The notes: a model not told the origin generated them from the letters alone. A stretch of DNA of 64,000 nucleotides from JAFCUW01 sp049897565 (GCF_049897565.1 NZ_JAFCWM010000005.1:62001-126000); one strand, 5' to 3'. Positions 26,677-35,767 are shown, numbered from the stretch's first letter. Numbers and translations are program-made.

Positions 26677-27508
26677 CGCGGCCGTCGCCACCACCAGGCT
26701 CAATCTGGTGCGCGGCGACGCCTCCATCCTCAAAAGCATCACCCTCGACATCCCGGCCGGCGCGGTCGTCGGCCTGGTCGGACGCAACGGCGCCGGCAAG
26801 TCGTCGCTGCTGCGCTGCCTCGCGGGGGTGACCGAACTGTCCAGCGGGACCGCTTCACTGCTCGGCTGCCGATCGTCCGGCCTGACCGACGCCGTGCGCG
26901 AACGCCTCGGCTTCGTCGCGCAGACGCCGGACCTGTTCGGCTGGATGCAGGCCGACGAGATGGTCGCATCGGTCGGACGCGCCTATCCGCGCTGGAGCCA
27001 CGAGCGCGCCGAGTCGCCGGCCCGCCGGCTCGACCTGCGCCTGGCCCGCAAGGTCGGCGAACTGGCGGGCAGCGACCAGCAGAAGCTGGCCGTCGTCCTC
27101 GCCCTTGCGCACGACCCCGACCTGCTGCTGCTCGACGAGCCGGTGGCCAGCCTCGATTCCGCTGAGCGGCCGCGAATTCATGCGCGCGCTGTTCGGCGCC
27201 GAAGGCGACGCGGCGGAGCGCGAACGCACCATCGTCATGTCCAGCCACATCCTCACCGACCTCGAACGCGTGGTCTCGCATGTCGCTTTTATGCGCGACG
27301 GCGCGATCCAGCTGTTCGAGGCCTGGGACACGCTGCTCGAATAGTTCCGGCTGCAGCCTTCCGATGCGCGCGGCATCCCGCAGGAGGCCGTCGTCCGCAC
27401 CAGCAGCCGCAGCGGCGACCGCGTGGTCGACATGCGCGCGGCGCGCCCGGCGCCGACGCCGGCCGCGCGCTGACGCTCGACGAACTGTTCGTGGAGCTGA
27501 ACGCATGA
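26663..27508 (+). pseudogene. ABC transporter ATP-binding protein, disrupted (YtrB type)
   Basis: The first 165 or so codons encode an ABC ATPase (Walker A GRNGAGKSS, Walker B LLLLDEPVASLD), but the signature is LAGSDQQK rather than LSGGQ. An extra T near 27157-27158 shifts the frame; the second frame continues the family sequence (SGREFMRALFG, IVMSSHIL, VAFMRDGAIQLFE) until TAG at 27342-27344, where relatives would read on. A lost G near 27450 restores the first frame for the ending LTLDELFVELNA. Two single-base homopolymer indels and one nonsense codon are therefore needed to explain it. It is either a decaying gene or a poor-quality patch of sequence. Confidence 0.75.
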
Positions 27509-27869
27509 AACGCTTGGTGCTGGTGGACGTTCTGTGGACGCGCTTGGTACTGGGTACGGACCTGACGGCCGTGATCGATACGGCTGTGAACCATATGTTG
27601 CTGCCGGCCGAAGTGGCCTTCGCGGTAAGCGTGGCACTTGCGCTGCGCGCCGTGCCGCGCCGCGCCGTGGTGGAATTCATTGTCGGCTTCGCTTTGCTCG
27701 GCGTGTGGATCTACACCCGGACAGTCGGCTACCAGACCTTGTGGAAAGCGCTTCCCGCCGGCGCGACATATGCGATCGTGCTGTGGTCGCAACCTATGCG
27801 GTGCTGCGCGTCGCCGACCGCCTGCGGACCAAGGAAAAGCTGCTGGCCTGCGCCCGCGGCGCGGCCTGA
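27505..27869 (+). pseudogene. Small integral membrane protein, frame-shifted; partner of the ABC ATPase
   Basis: Begins at ATG 27505, overlapping the ATPase stop by 4 nt. It encodes three hydrophobic segments (EVAFAVSVALALRAV, VVEFIVGFALLGVWIY, GATYAIVLW...ATYAVLRV). One base appears to be missing near 27786 (GGTCGC would read GGGTCGC). With it restored, the protein ends ADRLRTKEKLLACARGAA at 27869, about 121 residues. I do not recognise the family. Its position after a GntR regulator and an ABC ATPase suggests a membrane component. Confidence 0.55.
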
Positions 27870-27877
27870 CGGCAATG

Positions 27878-28684
27878 CTACTGGCAGCGGTCGGCGATCC
27901 ATTCGCCGCCGTCCGCCAGGCAGCGCTGCAATTCTCCCTGCAGGCGATCGGCCCTCGCCTTCAGCGCGCTGCATTCGCGATTGCCGGCATCGACCATCGC
28001 CGCGCACACTTCCATCTTGTCGGATGCAGCCTTGTAATCGCCACGCGCCAGCGCCTGGCGCGCGTCCGTGATCAGGTTGCGCACCGACTGCACCTGGTCG
28101 CGGGCGAGCGGGCGCGCCGGCCTCGGCGCCGGACGCGCGCGCTTGCGCGCGCAGGCGGCGTCCCCCTCGTTGAGCGCTGACTGCAGCCGCTGCAGCTGCG
28201 CCGGCGTCGCGGTGCTGTCTTTCAGTGCGATCAGCTCAGCCTGCGCTTCGCCGGCCTTGCACGCGGTCGCCAGCGCGATCGCGCCGTCGATGCGCGCATC
28301 GATCTTTTGCGGCGTCGGCCGCTGGGTGATCCAGATCAGCCAGAGCACACCGAGCGCGAGCAGCCAGTAGCGCAGCCGGACCGGTGCGCGCTGCGGCGGA
28401 CGGGCCGGCTGCGCCAGGCGCGGCGCCGCCGCCGGCTGGAGTGGCGGCGGCGGCGGCGCCGCCGGCGCAGCTGCCGGCGCTGGCGGCATGGTCCACGGCT
28501 TGGCGATCGACACCGTCGCGGCGGGCGTAACGGCAGCAGCGGCGGCAGCGGCCGGCCGCGCCAGGCCGGTGTTCTGGCTGGTGCCGCAATACGGACAATA
28601 GTTTACCCTGCGCGGCAACGGCCGCACACAAGCACCACTCACACAGCGGTAGATCACTTCATCTTGCACGTCTTCGCGCCTCAC
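27878..28684 (-). CDS. Zinc-ribbon membrane protein, last gene of the tubulin-like operon
   Basis: Protein of 268 residues. The N-terminus has a zinc ribbon (Cys14 and Cys19, then CPYCGTSQ near residue 30). A long Ala/Pro-rich linker leads to one transmembrane helix (RYWLLALGVLWLIWI, about residues 104-118). The rest is a helical, presumably periplasmic, region with several Cys residues (TACKAG, DAACARK, MEVCAAM, RECSALK, RCLADGG, DRCQ). The ATG at 28684 overlaps the stop of the tubulin-like gene by 4 nt, so the two are coupled. I do not recognise a named family. The layout suggests a signal-transmitting or scaffold protein for the system. Confidence 0.7.
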   Translation of the reverse strand: MRREDVQDEVIYRCVSGACVRPLPRRVNYCPYCGTSQNTGLARPAAAAAAAVTPAATVSIAKPWTMPPAPAAAPAAPPPPPLQPAAAPRLAQPARPPQRAPVRLRYWLLALGVLWLIWITQRPTPQKIDARIDGAIALATACKAGEAQAELIALKDSTATPAQLQRLQSALNEGDAACARKRARPAPRPARPLARDQVQSVRNLITDARQALARGDYKAASDKMEVCAAMVDAGNRECSALKARADRLQGELQRCLADGGEWIADRCQ

Positions 28685-31600
28685 TGCGGATCGGGGATAC
28701 CGTCATCGGGATCCGGAATCGTATCGTTGAACAAAGGCGCCAATTCCGGCATCTGGCCAGCCGGCAGCCACTTGTCGGCCTTTGGATTCCACTGCATGTT
28801 CCACACCCGGGTGTCGGCGGTGACTTCGCCGCGCGCGATGCGCAGCGCGATGTCGTCCGCCGAATACGGCCCATGCTGGGCGCCGCCCGAAAACAGCTTG
28901 TAGAGCAACGCGGCCGGCATGTACGCCACTGCCGGCCCCTGAAGCGCCAGCGCCTGGCCTGCGCGCTCGTCGCTCGCCAGCAGGTCCTGGCGGATCACGC
29001 GCTTGTCGACCACTCGCTCCACTTCCCAGTGATAGGCGTCGCTGGACGAATCAGGCACCAGCTCGGACCACTGCGCGAGCGTGCTGGCCGCAGTGTCGAG
29101 AAGCGCCGGCGCCAGCTCCGGGTTCAGCGCGCGCGCGCGCTTGAGCCACTGGTCGTACAGGCGCCGCGCGGTGATGTTCGGCAGCGAAGGCGACGGCAGC
29201 TGCGCGCCGGTCTCGTCGACTTCGAGCTTCGGTTCGTACACCCGCTGCTGGTAATGGCGCATCAGCGCGGCCAGCAGCACCAGCTGGTTCGGCCCCATCG
29301 CGGCCAGCTTGCGCTGCACCGCGGTGATGACCTGGTCGCGGTAGTACGGCGGCAGGCCGTTCGAACGGATCGCGAATTCGTTCCCGATCTGCAGCCACTC
29401 GCCCGACCCGGGTTCGACCTCGAACAGGTACTGGCCGCGCGGCTGGAACGACGCCTCGCGGTCGGCCAGATCCGGCTTGCGCTTGATGACGCCGAGCGCG
29501 TTCGCCTGCAGGAACCATTCGTAGTCGTCGGCCAGCCGATTGAGTTCGTCCATCGACGGCGAAATCGGATGGCGGAAACGGGTCGAATCGAAATGCAAAT
29601 GGGTCGGGATCTTCGGGTTCTCGATCTGGTACGAGGTGCGCCAGGTCGGCAGGCCGCGCAGCACCGTCATCGGGAAGCCCGACAGCTCGATGTAGCACAC
29701 CGCCTTGCCGGGGATGCCGGTGTTGACGATGGTGACCAGGTCGCCGTGGAAGGAGCCGGTCGGCACCGCCGCGCGGATTTCGCCTTCCATCCGGCGCCAG
29801 GCGTTGGCGTCGCCGACGCCGATGAAGCACTTGAACTGGTCGGCGCGCGGCGTGAACTCGGCCGAGAAGCGCGCATTAATCCACGGCATGGCGCTCTTCA
29901 GCAATTCGTTGAAGACACGCTGGCGCTGCTGGGGCGACATCGCCGCCAGGCGTTCGAGCAGCGGATCGGCCGGCTCGGCGCCGCCGATCTGTTCGACCGT
30001 CAGCTCGGTCTGCGCGCGGCGAAACAGCTTGAGCAGCAGGCTGGCGCGCAGGCGATCGTCGCCCAGCTGCGGGAACAGCCGCGCCGAGCCGCCGAATTCG
30101 AGCAGCACTTCCTCGCTCCAGGCGCTGATGTCGCCGGTCAGCTTGACCGGCTCGGGCAGCACGTCGCTGGCCAGCTTGATGTAGGTCGCGTGCTCGTGCT
30201 GCGCATCGGCGCGCAGCTGGCCGATGCGCTGGTCGACGGCGCCAAGCATGGCCTGCACGCTGCGCCGGCCTTCCTGGAATTCGCCGGCGATGCCGCTCCA
30301 CACCGGCTGGCCATGCTCGTCGGGCGACTGCGGCTCGCCCAGCCAGGCCGACATCCCGCGCATCACCTCGACCGCCTGGCCGGCCGCCACCGCCAGCAGG
30401 TGGAAGCGCAGGTAGTCGGCGATGTCGCGCTTCAGGTGCGTCATCACTTCGCGCGCCTGGGCGTCCTTGCCGAACAATTTGCTCGCTGCCTGCGACAGAT
30501 TATTGAGCGACTCCTCGACCTGGCGGGTGCGCAGCGCGTCGCGGATGTCGCGATAGCGCCTGCTGTTGCGGTCCGCGCTGGCGAGGTCGCGCTGCAGCAG
30601 CCGCGCCTTGACCTGTTCGAGCAGCGACAGCACGAATTCGAGTCCGCCCTGCTTGCGGTCGTCCAGCAGCGCATACAGCTGCTGGCGCGAACGGCCCTTC
30701 AGGCGCGTCATCAGTTCGGCGGTATGGCGCTTGATGCGGTCTTCGCTGGTTTCGGCGGTGGCGCCGGCTTCGCGGATCGCGTCGCGCTCGAGCTGCGGCA
30801 GCAGCTCGGCTATCTTTTCGCGCCAGACCTTCAGGTCGTAAGCCCCCATGATGCGGTCGACCTCGAGCTGCACCTTGCTCTCGACGCGCTCGAGCAGCGA
30901 ACGCTGGTCCTTGTCCATCAACAGCTGGTCGGTCAATGCGTATTCCTGGAACGGCGTGACGTCGACGGTGCCTTTTTTAAAGTCGGGGAACTCGTCGAAC
31001 GGCCGCTCGCTCATCGCCATCTGCTCGCGCATGAAGATGTCGCGCTCCTGGTCGCCGGCGCGGCGAGCGGCGACGCCGTCGGTGCCGACCAGGCCGAAGA
31101 AGGCCTTCACCATCAGCGCCGACAGTTCGTAGGCGCGGATGTTGTCGCGCAGGCTTTGCTGGGTGTCGAGCACCGCCTGGCCGAACGCCGAATAAACCTT
31201 CGAGTACGACAGCCGCATGTCGCCGAATCGCTGCTCCGGCACGCGCGGGTTGAAAGGCCCCAGCTTGTGCTGCTGCTGGTTGACCGCGATCGAGCGCTTG
31301 CGGTTGGCGAAATCGGCCGACGCGAAGTCCTCGAACAGCGTGTCGGCGACCATCTGGTAGACATCCTTGATGTCCTGGGTGGCCTTGTTGGCGAGGTTGG
31401 CGGTGTCGACGAAATAGACGTCGTCGAACGGCGCGCCCTTGCCCACCACGCTGTCCGGATCCATCCACCGCACCTGCGCGTTCATGTCGCGCATGGTGGT
31501 TTCGAGCTCCATCAAGGTGGCGTAGGCATTCGCCTCGGTGCGCTCCTTGTTGGCCTTGGCGAAGCCGGACGGCATGAACATCACCAGGTCGACCTGGTTG

Positions 31601-32295
31601 TCCGACACTTCCTGGCGCGCGATCGCCTTCGAGATCCAGCCGAGGTCGATGGCGCTGCCGGCGCCGGTGCCGCCCGCGCACGAGGCGATGACGACGATGC
31701 GGAACTTGGACGTGTCGACCTGCAGACCCAGGCGCTGGTAGGTTTCCTTGCGCTCGTTGCCGGCATTGCTGCTCAAGAAATTGAGCGCGCCCTTGATGCG
31801 GCCGCGCAGCTTCGGGTATTTGTCGAACAGGTACAGGCGTGCCAGCGCGCGGATCTGGCCGGCTCCCTTGGAAGGATCGATACCGAGCGAGCGAAGTTTT
31901 TTGGGCCGCAGCGGCATCCAGTTTTCGATCAGCGGAAAGCGCGCCAGGCTGTCGTCGGACTCGTGGTACTGCGGCAGGTCGAGCGACTCGACCAGGCGCT
32001 CCTCGTCGGCCAGCTTGACCAGCTCGTACCACGGGTCGGTGCGCAGCGACTTGCCTTCGTCGATGATGGCGTGGTTGTCGAGGTCGAAGTGGAGAAAGCG
32101 CGCGACCGGGAACTCGGCGATCGATTCGACGCGGGTCGGATTATGCCGGTTCCACACTTCGGACATGATGCGCCGGCGGATCCGCATCATCACTTCCATG
32201 CCGGTGCCGCCGGCGCCGATGAACAGGGTCGGGCGCAGGTCGACCTTCAGCTCGGCCTTCTTGTCGGCGCTTGCGATGTTGGGAAATTCAGCCAT
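28681..32295 (-). CDS. Large tubulin/FtsZ-like protein with C-terminal GYF_2-like domain
   Basis: Protein of 1204 residues. The N-terminus has a tubulin-like GTP-binding fold: FIGAGGTGMEV at 25-35 (N-terminal phosphate loop), FDLDNH near 70, and the tubulin signature-like CAGGTGAGSA at 206-215, matching the bacterial 'tubulin-like' family (PF13809). The long middle part (about 400-1100) is helical and unassigned. The last 80 residues (LYKLFSGGAQHGPYSADDI, VTADTRVWN, DKWLPAG) resemble a GYF_2/DUF4339 peptide-binding domain. No membrane segment is evident, so it is cytoplasmic. It is the core of a five-gene operon with a VWA-like protein and zinc-ribbon proteins. Nucleotide-driven assembly at the membrane is an inference. 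Confidence 0.85.
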   Translation of the reverse strand: MAEFPNIASADKKAELKVDLRPTLFIGAGGTGMEVMMRIRRRIMSEVWNRHNPTRVESIAEFPVARFLHFDLDNHAIIDEGKSLRTDPWYELVKLADEERLVESLDLPQYHESDDSLARFPLIENWMPLRPKKLRSLGIDPSKGAGQIRALARLYLFDKYPKLRGRIKGALNFLSSNAGNERKETYQRLGLQVDTSKFRIVVIASCAGGTGAGSAIDLGWISKAIARQEVSDNQVDLVMFMPSGFAKANKERTEANAYATLMELETTMRDMNAQVRWMDPDSVVGKGAPFDDVYFVDTANLANKATQDIKDVYQMVADTLFEDFASADFANRKRSIAVNQQQHKLGPFNPRVPEQRFGDMRLSYSKVYSAFGQAVLDTQQSLRDNIRAYELSALMVKAFFGLVGTDGVAARRAGDQERDIFMREQMAMSERPFDEFPDFKKGTVDVTPFQEYALTDQLLMDKDQRSLLERVESKVQLEVDRIMGAYDLKVWREKIAELLPQLERDAIREAGATAETSEDRIKRHTAELMTRLKGRSRQQLYALLDDRKQGGLEFVLSLLEQVKARLLQRDLASADRNSRRYRDIRDALRTRQVEESLNNLSQAASKLFGKDAQAREVMTHLKRDIADYLRFHLLAVAAGQAVEVMRGMSAWLGEPQSPDEHGQPVWSGIAGEFQEGRRSVQAMLGAVDQRIGQLRADAQHEHATYIKLASDVLPEPVKLTGDISAWSEEVLLEFGGSARLFPQLGDDRLRASLLLKLFRRAQTELTVEQIGGAEPADPLLERLAAMSPQQRQRVFNELLKSAMPWINARFSAEFTPRADQFKCFIGVGDANAWRRMEGEIRAAVPTGSFHGDLVTIVNTGIPGKAVCYIELSGFPMTVLRGLPTWRTSYQIENPKIPTHLHFDSTRFRHPISPSMDELNRLADDYEWFLQANALGVIKRKPDLADREASFQPRGQYLFEVEPGSGEWLQIGNEFAIRSNGLPPYYRDQVITAVQRKLAAMGPNQLVLLAALMRHYQQRVYEPKLEVDETGAQLPSPSLPNITARRLYDQWLKRARALNPELAPALLDTAASTLAQWSELVPDSSSDAYHWEVERVVDKRVIRQDLLASDERAGQALALQGPAVAYMPAALLYKLFSGGAQHGPYSADDIALRIARGEVTADTRVWNMQWNPKADKWLPAGQMPELAPLFNDTIPDPDDGIPDPQ

Positions 32296-32319
32296 GTCGT
32301 TCTTTCAGGTGGAAGTGGG

Positions 32320-32757
32320 TCAGCGGCGGCCGACGAACAGCGTCGCGACCAGCGCGATCAGGCCTACCGCCACCAGCGGCCCGGTGACCGCGAAGGTGAG
32401 GAACTTGCTGGCATTGATGATCGCCAGCACAGCGGCCGCGCTGAGGAAGCACAGGCCGACGAACATCAGCCAGCCGGCGCTGCCGGCCGCCGACGGCGCC
32501 ACCCGCCGCACCACAAGGTGGTGGACGTAGGCGTTACGGACAAAGAAGTAGATCACCAGCAGGATGACGAACACCGCGCCGCCGATCGCCAGGTCGCGCG
32601 TGGAGGTATCGGTCGCAACGGGAGCCGGCGCCGGCGCCACCTCGATCGGCGCGCCGCCCTGTTTCGGCACGGCGTCGCCCTGCGCGCTGGCCTGGCCGGG
32701 CAGCTTGAAGCCTGGATCGGCGGCGGGGGCGGATGCGGGAGCCTGGTCGTTTTGCAT
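32320..32757 (-). CDS. Small three-helix membrane protein of the tubulin-like operon
   Basis: Protein of 145 residues. A disordered Pro/Ala/Gln-rich N-terminus (about 50 residues) is followed by three transmembrane helices (DLAIGGAVFVILLVIYFFV, GWLMFVGLCFLSAAAVLAII, LTFAVTGPLVAVGLIALVA) and the basic tail GRR. The ATG at 32757 has AAGGAA upstream; the stop is 24 nt before the tubulin-like gene, and 41 nt separate it from the VWA-like gene. No named family is recognised. It could anchor or recruit the tubulin-like protein to the inner membrane. Confidence 0.7.
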   Translation of the reverse strand: MQNDQAPASAPAADPGFKLPGQASAQGDAVPKQGGAPIEVAPAPAPVATDTSTRDLAIGGAVFVILLVIYFFVRNAYVHHLVVRRVAPSAAGSAGWLMFVGLCFLSAAAVLAIINASKFLTFAVTGPLVAVGLIALVATLFVGRR

Positions 32758-32798
32758 GTCTGTCGTTTCCTTCGGGTTCAGCGAAATTAAGAGAAAAA

Positions 32799-34289
32799 TC
32801 AGCGGCCCAGCCGTACCTGTGCGCCTTCGCGCAGGTCGATCAGCTGGTGTCCGAAAATGGTGGTCTTCAATTGAGCGACCTTGTTGCCCGCCTTGTCGAA
32901 TATCGGCTGGGTGACGCCGGCGCGCGTATGCACGGTGCGCAGCTCGTCCTGCACGGTCAGGAAGGTGCGGCGCGGGCGGCCGTACGCCAGTGCCGCGGCG
33001 CCGGCGGCGCCGGCCAGCGCCAGGCCGGCGGCGATGAGCGCGAGCAGCGGACCAATGCCGTAATGGACGCGCACTTCGATCGGCAGCACCGCCGACGAGC
33101 CCTGGATGCGCTCCGGCGGCGTAAGAATTTCCGGCAGCGGATCGCCCGGGAACAGCGCCTCCATGCGCTGGCGGAAGGCCTGCGACAGTTCGAGCCGCTG
33201 GTCGGTCAGCTGCAGCTCGATCCGGCCCGGCATCACGTACGCCGAACCGGCCGAGCCGAGCGCCTGCATCGACCATTTTCCCGGCAGCTGCGCCACCGGC
33301 AGCTGCATGGTCGATGCCAGCGGCGCGCTCTTGCCCGGCGCGAGGGCACCGACCTTGTCGCTGGCGAGCACGATCGGGCGGTCCTGCTGCGCCAGCACCG
33401 AGCGCGCGCCGATGCGGGCGCTGGCGATGGTGTACGGGTAGATCGTGTTCTCGAGGTTCCAGCCGATTTTGGCGGCCGGCGTGCGGGCGGCCGAATCAAC
33501 GTCGGCGCGCAGCATGCCGCCCGGGCCCATCGAGAACGATACGCCGGGCGCGTCTTCAACGCGGCGCGGCACCAGGCGCACGGTGTCGCGGTCGAGCGGC
33601 TTGAGGCGCGCCGGCGGCTCGGTGATGACGGCGCCGATGCGCCCCGACGCGATCAGCAGATCGAGTTCGCGCGCGCCCTGCTCGCCGACGGCGAACACGT
33701 ACACCATCAAACCGTTGGCGCGGTAGTGTTCACCCTTGACCGCCATCTTCAACGGGAACGCCAGCGCCTTGGTGATCGCCGCGCCCTGGTGAATCAGTTC
33801 GTAGAATTCGCGGTTGCGGCGCGCAGTGGCCTGGTCGTTGTTCGGGCTGTTGCGGTTGTTCGTGAACAGCCATACCAGGCCAGGCTTGCCGGCCAGCGCC
33901 GTGCCGATGGCCGAGCCGACCGCTTCGCCCAGGTCGGTATCGGCCAGCGCGCTGCTGCCCGGCTTTTTCGCCGTATGCAGCGATGCGAGCGCGGCGCCGA
34001 CGTCGGCGCGGGTCGCGGCGCCGCTGACCTTTTGCGACAGCAGCGCCTTCGGCGACGGCGCGCCGGGCAGGCTCTGGTTGAACGACGCGAGCACCATCAG
34101 GTCGCCCGGCTCGGTGGCGGCCATCACCAGCTCGGTCACCAGCGGCTTGTACTGCGACGCCGGATCGGTATAGAACGGATCCATCCAGCCTGAATTCTGG
34201 ACCAGGAACACGTGCGAGCCGGCGCACGCCGGCGCGCTGGCGCACAGCAACGCGATCAACGCGGCGGTGTTGGCGACAAGCGTTTTCAC
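32799..34289 (-). CDS. Exported VWA-like membrane protein with degenerate metal site
   Basis: Protein of about 496 residues starting at GTG 34289, where GTGA overlaps the upstream stop. A signal peptide ends near CAGS. Residues 25-200 follow the von Willebrand A order: HVFLVQNSGWM stands where DxSxS would be, DTDLGEAVGSAIG matches the TxLGxA loop, and LVWLFTNNRN the third strand. The MIDAS Asp and last Ser are Gln31 and Trp35, so metal binding is doubtful. Beta-rich domains follow, then one transmembrane helix (about 405-427, LLALIAAGLALAGAAGAAAL) and a 60-residue cytoplasmic tail. This topology would link a periplasmic adhesion or sensing domain to the cytoplasmic tubulin-like protein. Confidence 0.7.
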   Translation of the reverse strand: MKTLVANTAALIALLCASAPACAGSHVFLVQNSGWMDPFYTDPASQYKPLVTELVMAATEPGDLMVLASFNQSLPGAPSPKALLSQKVSGAATRADVGAALASLHTAKKPGSSALADTDLGEAVGSAIGTALAGKPGLVWLFTNNRNSPNNDQATARRNREFYELIHQGAAITKALAFPLKMAVKGEHYRANGLMVYVFAVGEQGARELDLLIASGRIGAVITEPPARLKPLDRDTVRLVPRRVEDAPGVSFSMGPGGMLRADVDSAARTPAAKIGWNLENTIYPYTIASARIGARSVLAQQDRPIVLASDKVGALAPGKSAPLASTMQLPVAQLPGKWSMQALGSAGSAYVMPGRIELQLTDQRLELSQAFRQRMEALFPGDPLPEILTPPERIQGSSAVLPIEVRVHYGIGPLLALIAAGLALAGAAGAAALAYGRPRRTFLTVQDELRTVHTRAGVTQPIFDKAGNKVAQLKTTIFGHQLIDLREGAQVRLGR

Positions 34290-35767
34290 GGCAGCTCTTC
34301 CAGGCGCCAGCCGCGGATCTGGTTCCAGTCGGGATGGTGCAGCCACAGGCAGTTGTGGACCACGAACGGCATGCATTCGAGCGGGCGCGACAGGCGCGGG
34401 ATCTCGTCGAGGATGACGTTGCGCCGGCCAATCCACTCGACCGTCGTGCGCGGGATGGTGCGGCCGGCCAGCGCTTCTTCGGCGCGGCCGGTGTACTTGT
34501 GAAAGCGCAGCACCAGGCCGCTCGGCTGGCTGCGGTTGTTGTTAAAGCCGCGCAGCAGCGGCAGCACCAGCGAATCGTCCTCGTGCAGGTCCTCGACGTT
34601 TTCCACTTCCCATGGTTCGTTGACCACTTCGTGCCCGCGGCGGAACAGGAAGTTGGCGAAGCCGAGCCGCGCGCCGCTGATCGATTCGAACTGCGGATTG
34701 TCCTTGCCCAGCTCGATGAACGAATACTCCTGGCCGGCGTGCCCGATGTGCCAAAGGCGGCCGTCGCGGCTCTGGGTCGGGCCGCCGAATTCGAGGCGCG
34801 GCGAAAAACCGCGCGGCCACGGCAGCCATTGCGGCGGCGCGCCCGGTTGCCAAAGCAGTTGGCCCATCTGGTGCAGCCAGAGCAGCCGGCCGTCGTAGCT
34901 GATCGGGCGCATCCAGCCGCTGGCGGGAGCGGCGCCGCAATCGAGCAGCTCGACCTGCGACAGGTCGCTGTGCGCGGTCCACATGCGCGTGCCGGCGGCG
35001 CTGGAGAACAGGCAGGCGACGTGGCGACGCACCGCGCCGGGCGCGCTGGCCAGCGCGGCGTCGAACACCGGGTCGGCGCGGCAGGTTTCGCTGACCGGAT
35101 TGATCCACAGGCGGCACAGCCCCTTGTCGGTCGGTACCAACGCCACTTCGCCGCGGCGCGGATTGGCAACCGGCAGCCAGCCGTAGACGGACCTGCTGAA
35201 GGTCAGGTCGGCGCTGAAGTCTTCCGGCGCCATCACGTGCCACAGCTGCGCCAGCGGATCCCAGTACTGCAGCACGTTGCGCGTGTAGGCCAGCGCCAGC
35301 AAGCGCTGCGTCGGGAAGCCGTAGCTGCCGGCGGCGAACACGCACTGCGCGTTCGGCGGCGCCGGCATGCTGGCGTCGAAGCGGCCTACGAAGGGAGCGG
35401 CGGGCCGCTCTTCGAGCGCGTCGCCCAGCGCCAGCGACGTCACCGGCAGGCCATGCGGCACGTGGCGCGGCACGAACTGATCGGACCACGGGCCCCACCA
35501 GTCGGGCCGCGACTTGACCTGGCCGGCCAGTTTGACCAGCGCACGGCCGCAGGTGGGGCAGAAAGCGAAGCCTTCCGGATAGATCGGCGCGCAAGCGCAG
35601 GCGGCCGGCAGCGAGGCGCCGAGCAGGTGGGCGACGTCAGGCAGGCGGGCGCGCGCCGGCCCCCGCGAGTCGATGCGCGACAAACCTTCGCTTGCCGCCA
35701 GTTCGAACTGGCCGCTGTTCTCGTCTTCCAGCCAGACACTTGCTGGCGTTTCCCATCGATATGCCAT
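34286..35767 (-). CDS. Zinc-ribbon protein with repeat-rich, propeller-like body; first gene of the tubulin-like operon
   Basis: Protein of 493 residues without signal peptide or membrane segment. Near residues 57-75 there is a zinc ribbon (CACAP...FCPTCGRALV). The rest contains recurring short Trp/Leu/Asp motifs spaced along the chain (YWDPLAQLWHV, DGRLLWLHQMGQLLW, DGRLWHIGHAGQEY, FVVHNCLWLHHPDW), which suggests a beta-propeller-like fold. It begins the leftward operon and overlaps the VWA-like gene by 4 nt. No named family is recognised; a scaffold or client-recognition role is speculation. Confidence 0.7.
   Translation of the reverse strand: MAYRWETPASVWLEDENSGQFELAASEGLSRIDSRGPARARLPDVAHLLGASLPAACACAPIYPEGFAFCPTCGRALVKLAGQVKSRPDWWGPWSDQFVPRHVPHGLPVTSLALGDALEERPAAPFVGRFDASMPAPPNAQCVFAAGSYGFPTQRLLALAYTRNVLQYWDPLAQLWHVMAPEDFSADLTFSRSVYGWLPVANPRRGEVALVPTDKGLCRLWINPVSETCRADPVFDAALASAPGAVRRHVACLFSSAAGTRMWTAHSDLSQVELLDCGAAPASGWMRPISYDGRLLWLHQMGQLLWQPGAPPQWLPWPRGFSPRLEFGGPTQSRDGRLWHIGHAGQEYSFIELGKDNPQFESISGARLGFANFLFRRGHEVVNEPWEVENVEDLHEDDSLVLPLLRGFNNNRSQPSGLVLRFHKYTGRAEEALAGRTIPRTTVEWIGRRNVILDEIPRLSRPLECMPFVVHNCLWLHHPDWNQIRGWRLEELP

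Noticed and set aside
28873..32790. 1305-codon rightward frame opposite the tubulin-like gene
   Set aside because: Long only because of high third-position GC. It consists of repeated His/Arg/Gln/Leu runs, while the other strand has tubulin motifs and operon spacing.
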